Source: Hungateiclostridiaceae bacterium UBA3934 (GTDB lineage Bacteria > Bacillota > Clostridia > Acetivibrionales > DTU013). Taken from it: 8,931 nucleotides of DNA. The stretch covers positions 1 through 8,931 of the forward strand of contig DGEE01000128.1 of the NCBI GenBank assembly GCA_002385815.1, in the 5' to 3' direction. The notes beneath the pieces were generated by a model. The model saw only the letters and a list, made by a program, of their open reading frames with translations, was not told where the DNA came from and searched no databases. Positions within the stretch are counted from its first letter, which is position 1, and each line of letters opens with the position of its first letter. Positions 5,284 to 8,931 of this stretch are shown one piece after another. The translations under genes were made by a program, and so were the position numbers.

Positions 5284-7962
5284 TCAGTTGCAGTCCTCTT
5301 CCACTATCCTGATAAATGTTTCGACCAGGTCAGGATCGAACTGCTTACCTGAGCACTTCCTGATCTCTTTGATTGCTTCTTCGACGCTTACCCCTTTGTG
5401 ATAAGGCCTGTCATTGGTCATGGCGTCGAATGCGTCGACTATACCCAGTATCCTGCACTCCAGCGGGATTTCATCGCCCTTGAGTCCGTCAGGATAGCCT
5501 GAACCGTTCCAGTGTTCATGATGATGCAGTATGAAAGGCGCTACAGAGACCAGTTCCTTGGCACGGCTCGCAATGTTGAAGCCGATATTCACATGGGTCT
5601 TCATTTTTTCGTATTCTTTTCTGGTCAGGCGTCCGGGCTTGTTGAGTATCTCGTCCGGCACGCCGATTTTACCAAGATCGTGTATTTTTGATAAAAGCAA
5701 CAGGTTTCTTTTCTGGCCTTCAGTAAGTCCCAGGGCTTCTGCCATCTTCCGGCAGAGCTCAGAGATCCTTTCCACATGTCCCTGGGCAACATAGTCCCTC
5801 TCGGACAGTGCGGCCAGGAGCATATCCACGACCCGGCTCTTTTCACTGTTGGACTGGCTGATTTTATATCTGTACATGTCGTCGTCTGCTCTGCGGTAAA
5901 CGCTGTAGAGATCATCGTCATCGTCGTCCTCCGTCGATGCAAGGCCTATGGACATACTTATAGGAATGACGGCATTGAATCTGTTCAGCCTGTTCAGGAA
6001 CCTTACAAGATACCCGGCTCTTTCCTGAGCGGTCCGAAGGTCAGTATTGGGCAGCAGGACGCAGAACTCGTCCCCACCTGTACGGGAAATCGTTCCCTTA
6101 TCTTTGAATACCTTCCTGATTATCGCCGCTGCCATCTTGAGCAATTCGTCACCTGCATTGTGGCCGAAGGTGTCATTTGTTATCTTCAGACCATCGATAT
6201 CGATCACTATGATGCTCAATGGCTTGTATGTGTCCAGTTGCTTATTCATCCGTGACATCTCAGCTTCAAAGAACATCCTGTTGTGAAAGCCGGTCATGCC
6301 GTCGGTGTATGCCTGCCGCCTTATGGTCTCTTCAGCATTCTTCATCGTTGTCACATCGGAGAAAATGATGCTCATGTAATCTTTCTGAGGGTAGAAGATC
6401 GAAAGTTTGTACCAGCTGTTCCTCAGTCTGACGGCCTCGTCGGAAGCGGGGAAATCACTTGTGGCTGCGGTTTCACCGCCGGCTTCAGAGATATTCCGGC
6501 ACATCGCGCTGATTTCCGGCAAAAGCTGCAATAAGTCGGACCCTATAAGTTCATCCTTACTGAGCCCGATTTTTTCCGAAAAAGCATCGTTCACTTCACA
6601 TATGGTACAGCTCTGCAGGTGGCCTCTTTCATCGTATTCAAGCCTGTTTAGGGTGAAGCCGTCGGTCATGTTGGTAAACAGCGATTTATAATTGGTTTCC
6701 GTTTCCCTGGATTGCTGCTCTATCCGACGGTACAGTTGTCTGATCTCCAAAGCCGCATTTATCATAAGCACTGTAAGGAAGATGAGTATGCCGACCTCGG
6801 TCAGGGTATTCGTTCTTTTTTGCTGTGAAGTGTCGTAAAAAAAGGAGAATGTGTCGGACAAAGCGGTGACACCAAGGGCAAATATGCCGATAATAACTAC
6901 CCGTGCACTGCTTTTTCCGTATATTATCGATCTGGTGGTCGCATATATGGCAATCAGTACTGATATCAAGAGAATAAGATGGAATACCCTGACGGAATAA
7001 AGGATCGAAACGATGCCTGTAAAATCAAGGGCAAACGCCGCCACCGCGAATACCGCGTGTACTATTGCCTGTATTTTCATAAGTCTGGAATAGTGGGTGT
7101 CCTTTGTAACATATGTACGTCCTATATATATCAGGAGCCACATTGGTACAAGATAGATGAAAAAGTTGGCCGAGTAGGTCATTGCAATTGGAGCGACAAT
7201 AAAAAGCTGCAGCAGGTTACATTCCGAGAGCAGCCATCCTCCAATGAAAACCGAGCCAAGCCCCAGATAAACATCATTGTTTCTCCTGTACAGGGACAGT
7301 ATCTGGATCATGATTATGGCAAGTCCCAGGAATATGCACAAGCTGCCGATCAGCAGTGTCGACATGTTCATATTGAATATTTCCATGTAATGGTCTCCCC
7401 TGGTACCGACTGTCCCATGTGTCAGATAGCCGGTCAGATAGGGAAAAGGAGAACTCATCCTTATGTATATGGTCTTGCCGCCAAAGCCTTCAGGCAAATC
7501 CACAAAATGCCATGTGCTGCCCGGTGTCCTCACTCTCTCCGATATGTCGTGAGGATTGTAGCTGTAGATCAGTTGGTCCTCCAGATATACCTCTGCCGTA
7601 TTCTGCGGAGCTCTCAACCTGACACATGCATCTTCAAGAGCGATGTCGGGGAGTTCGGCTTTTACCCAGATGGAGCGGTAACTGCCACTGTTGGGCGGCC
7701 TTCCCGGGAAATGAAAGTCTGTCCAGCCACTGTTTTCATAATTTTTGTCAAGCCACAGGAATCTGCCGTCAGCATCGACGGGCGAGTCACCCCAGCAATA
7801 TTGCCATCCGCTCGGTTCGAATGTCCTGGCATAGATGGATGACGAAACTACAGATGCATATTCCCTGTTAAGCTTCAATACAAATATCACACTCAAAGTG
7901 ATTACTGCTGCCGTAACAGCAAGAACAACTGTATAAATGATACTTTTTCTGATGCGAGACAT
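5284..7962 (-). CDS. seven-helix membrane sensor with PAS, GGDEF and HD-GYP domains (cyclic-di-GMP turnover)
   Basis: Predicted inner-membrane receptor controlling cyclic-di-GMP. Numbered from the ATG at 7962 (892 residues): an N-terminal helix (about 7-29), an extracytoplasmic beta-rich domain (about 35-195) resembling the sensor modules of 7TMR-DISM proteins, seven hydrophobic helices (about 203-405), a short coiled-coil linker, a PAS-like domain (about 418-540), GGDEF (about 550-690) and HD-GYP (about 710-890). The diguanylate cyclase signature GGDEF is intact (619-623); the RxxD inhibitory site normally just before it is replaced by KDKG. The HD-GYP phosphodiesterase motifs are intact: H719, HDLGK (from 761), and HHEHWNGSGYP ending near 824. 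Six consecutive aspartates (679-684) lie in the GGDEF domain. An upstream GTG at 7995 would add 11 residues, but the ATG at 7962 has a G-rich site (GGGGGA) 4 bases ahead and begins the charged end of the first helix. It is monocistronic, converging on mrfB and diverging from the flippase gene. Ligand unknown; whether synthesis or hydrolysis dominates cannot be told. Confidence 0.92.
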   Translation of the reverse strand: MSRIRKSIIYTVVLAVTAAVITLSVIFVLKLNREYASVVSSSIYARTFEPSGWQYCWGDSPVDADGRFLWLDKNYENSGWTDFHFPGRPPNSGSYRSIWVKAELPDIALEDACVRLRAPQNTAEVYLEDQLIYSYNPHDISERVRTPGSTWHFVDLPEGFGGKTIYIRMSSPFPYLTGYLTHGTVGTRGDHYMEIFNMNMSTLLIGSLCIFLGLAIIMIQILSLYRRNNDVYLGLGSVFIGGWLLSECNLLQLFIVAPIAMTYSANFFIYLVPMWLLIYIGRTYVTKDTHYSRLMKIQAIVHAVFAVAAFALDFTGIVSILYSVRVFHLILLISVLIAIYATTRSIIYGKSSARVVIIGIFALGVTALSDTFSFFYDTSQQKRTNTLTEVGILIFLTVLMINAALEIRQLYRRIEQQSRETETNYKSLFTNMTDGFTLNRLEYDERGHLQSCTICEVNDAFSEKIGLSKDELIGSDLLQLLPEISAMCRNISEAGGETAATSDFPASDEAVRLRNSWYKLSIFYPQKDYMSIIFSDVTTMKNAEETIRRQAYTDGMTGFHNRMFFEAEMSRMNKQLDTYKPLSIIVIDIDGLKITNDTFGHNAGDELLKMAAAIIRKVFKDKGTISRTGGDEFCVLLPNTDLRTAQERAGYLVRFLNRLNRFNAVIPISMSIGLASTEDDDDDDLYSVYRRADDDMYRYKISQSNSEKSRVVDMLLAALSERDYVAQGHVERISELCRKMAEALGLTEGQKRNLLLLSKIHDLGKIGVPDEILNKPGRLTRKEYEKMKTHVNIGFNIASRAKELVSVAPFILHHHEHWNGSGYPDGLKGDEIPLECRILGIVDAFDAMTNDRPYHKGVSVEEAIKEIRKCSGKQFDPDLVETFIRIVEEDCN

Positions 7963-8003
7963 TTTTCCCCCAAAAACATACATCCGTACAAACACTATTC
8001 TTT

Positions 8004-8012
8004 ATCATACCA
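8004..8012 (-). promoter_or_regulatory. extended -10 promoter of the GGDEF/HD-GYP gene
   Basis: On the minus strand this reads TGGTATGAT, an extended -10 element (TG-N-TATGAT). No good -35 box lies 17 bases upstream, which extended -10 promoters tolerate. The transcript would begin about 35 bases before the ATG at 7962. The 112-base divergent gap (7963-8074) must also hold the plus-strand flippase promoter, which I cannot place with confidence. Confidence 0.4.
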
Positions 8013-8074
8013 TAATTCACAGAGAAAAAAAGCATATACACATGATCATAATAATAAAAATTAGACGGGGATTC

Positions 8075-8860
8075 ATGTGGGGTGAGGTTGTGAGAAAATC
8101 ATTCGCGAGCGGTGCTGTCATACTGACTGCGGCAGGGCTGGCAGCCAGGATGCTCGGATTTGTATACAGAGTCTATTTATCCAATCTTATAGGTGCAGAG
8201 GGAATGGGCCTTTATGAGCTTGTCATACCTGTCTATACCGCAGTAGTGCTGACCATTACGTCTGGCATCACCATCGCAGTGTCAAAAATGGTTGCTGAGC
8301 AGAATGCGCGGTCGGATCCGGCCAATCCTGCAAGGGTGACAGTATACGCTGCCATACTTGCGGCAGGAGCGGGGATGCTGGTTTCTTTTGTGATTGCCCT
8401 TAACGCAGATGGATTCAGCGTAAAAATACTTGGCGATGAGAGAACCCTCGGTGCACTGCTGATACTGGTGCCGTGCCTGCCCGGAGTCGTGGCCGCATCA
8501 GCGCTGAAGGGATATTTCTACGGGATGCAGCAGGTCGTACCCACTGCGGTCTCACAGATAGCCGAGCAAGCGGTGAAATTTCTGGTACTGGTGCTGTCTG
8601 CAGGTGTAATAATCGAGAGGGGCGCCGGGTATGCCTGCACCATCGCGGTTTTTGCGACAGCAGCAGGTGAAATACTCAACATGCTGGTACTGCTGGCAGT
8701 GTTCAGATCAGGGGGACGGTTCTTCAAAAGGAGGGACGGTTCTCCGAAAGAGGGGACGGTTCTCCGGAAGGAGGGACGGTTCTCCGGAAGAGGGGACGGT
8801 TCTCCGGAAAGAGGGACTGTTCTCCGAAAAGAGGAGAAGGCTCTCATATGCCGAAATTGA
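8075..8860 (+). CDS. truncated SpoVB/MurJ-like lipid flippase (N-terminal half) running into a repeat array
   Basis: Resembles the SpoVB/YtgP branch of the MOP (polysaccharide/lipid flippase) superfamily, membrane proteins that move lipid-linked precursors across the membrane for peptidoglycan, cortex or capsule synthesis. Family members usually have about 500 residues and about 14 helices. Here only about six helices remain. The recognisable N-terminus contains KSFASGAVILTAAGLAARMLGFVYRVYL, followed by IGAEGMGLYELVIPVY and the conserved LKGYFYGMQ. Homology stops near base 8708, after the helix LNMLVLLAVFRS. The remaining about 50 residues are translated 20-bp repeats, giving a basic, Gly/Arg-rich tail with a 20-residue period (GRF..R.DGSP..GTVLRKE), then a TGA at 8858. 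The start chosen is the ATG at 8075, after GACGGGG; an upstream extension back to 7937 overlaps the divergent gene and has no ribosome binding site. As it stands the protein is probably non-functional. The missing half may lie beyond the window. Confidence 0.8.
   Translation: MWGEVVRKSFASGAVILTAAGLAARMLGFVYRVYLSNLIGAEGMGLYELVIPVYTAVVLTITSGITIAVSKMVAEQNARSDPANPARVTVYAAILAAGAGMLVSFVIALNADGFSVKILGDERTLGALLILVPCLPGVVAASALKGYFYGMQQVVPTAVSQIAEQAVKFLVLVLSAGVIIERGAGYACTIAVFATAAGEILNMLVLLAVFRSGGRFFKRRDGSPKEGTVLRKEGRFSGRGDGSPERGTVLRKEEKALICRN
8711..8845 (+). repeat. 20-bp tandem repeat array, GGGACGGTTCTCCGGAA type
   Basis: Six clear units with an exact 20-base period start at 8711, 8731, 8751, 8771, 8791 and 8811, with a decayed seventh (8831-8845). 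The consensus is roughly RRGGGACGGTTCTCCGGAAR. Units starting GAGGG alternate with units starting AGGGG, suggesting growth by 40-base duplications. Each core unit contains the hexamer palindrome TCCGGA, except the first (TTCAAA) and those with TCCGAA. The consensus unit has no stop codon in any of the six frames, which explains why the flippase frame reads on through it. Confidence 0.95.
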
Positions 8861-8900
8861 CGAGCGATCCCGTGCAGAAAAAAACAGCGGGCGCTCGTTG
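8858..8900. repeat. bulged hairpin inside the repeat element
   Basis: ACGAGCG (8860-8866) pairs with CGCTCGT (8892-8898), and CCCG (8869-8872) pairs with CGGG (8888-8891), separated on the left arm by a two-base bulge AT (8867-8868). Two G-T wobbles extend the base to 8858 and 8900. The loop holds a run of seven A. There is no T run after it, so it is not a standard terminator on the plus strand. A stem with a fixed bulge is typical of REP sequences and of single-strand transposase substrates. Confidence 0.65.
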
Positions 8901-8931
8901 CTCCTGAAAAGTGGAGAACCGTCCCCCTGTC

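Larger units (their letters stand above)
8709..8929. mobile_element. palindromic REP/MITE-like element inserted in the flippase gene
   Basis: The 15-base word CAGGGGGACGGTTCT at 8709-8723 recurs in inverted orientation at 8915-8929, so the array and the following hairpin are bracketed by inverted copies of the repeat. The left edge coincides with the point where flippase homology ends. There is no transposase gene in the window, so this would be a non-autonomous element or one end of a larger one continuing past 8931. GGGACGGTTC-type interspersed repeats are, as far as I recall, common in some Clostridia genomes; a link to IS200/RAYT-type transposases is inference. Confidence 0.5.

Noticed and set aside
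6979..7842. 287-residue plus-strand open frame opposite the signalling gene
   Set aside because: It is antisense to the membrane and sensor part of an obvious gene. It is Cys/His/Arg-rich with no domain, and is typical of an antisense shadow.
8711..8845. Possible CRISPR array
   Set aside because: The units are directly adjacent 20-base tandem copies with no unique spacers.
8518..8847. Minus-strand proline-rich open frame across the 20-bp array
   Set aside because: It is explained by the repeat unit having no stop in any frame; there is no start signal and the rest is antisense to the flippase.

Overview
The window looks like chromosomal DNA of an anaerobic Gram-positive bacterium, probably of the class Clostridia. 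This rests on a DusB-type tRNA-dihydrouridine synthase, a MrfA/MrfB (YprA/YprB) repair pair with lengths close to the Bacillus proteins, a SpoVB-like flippase, strong purine-rich ribosome binding sites and roughly even base composition. Genus cannot be told from the sequence. 

Layout. Bases 1-295: about 110 bases with nothing recognisable, then a near-consensus promoter, a tRNA-Arg(CCG) with encoded CCA, and an intrinsic terminator. Bases 296-1255: dusB, a tRNA modification enzyme. Bases 1256-1626: a non-coding gap with GC-rich degenerate direct repeats, ending in a good sigma-A-type promoter and a LexA-like palindrome that lies between the -10 box and the ribosome binding site of mrfA. Bases 1627-5175: the two-gene operon mrfA-mrfB, a DEAD/DEAH helicase with a C-terminal zinc-binding cysteine cluster followed by a DEDDh exonuclease with a helical-repeat tail. 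In Bacillus subtilis this pair forms a repair pathway for mitomycin-type DNA damage. Bases 5176-5283: short convergent gap. Bases 5284-7962, minus strand: an 892-residue membrane sensor with an extracytoplasmic domain, seven membrane helices, PAS, GGDEF and HD-GYP domains, so a bifunctional-looking cyclic-di-GMP enzyme. Bases 7963-8074: a divergent promoter region. Bases 8075-8860: the first half of a SpoVB/MurJ-like lipid flippase, abruptly replaced after about six membrane helices by an array of 20-bp GGGACGGTTCTC repeats. The array is followed by a bulged hairpin and, at the very end of the window, an inverted copy of the repeat, so the 3' end looks like a palindromic REP/MITE-type element inserted in the flippase gene.

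The genes are mostly independent units: translation (tRNA, dusB), DNA repair (mrfAB), second-messenger signalling, and envelope or spore-coat lipid transport. The most interesting signals are the possible LexA operator ahead of mrfAB and the repeat element that truncates the flippase while keeping all six reading frames open.
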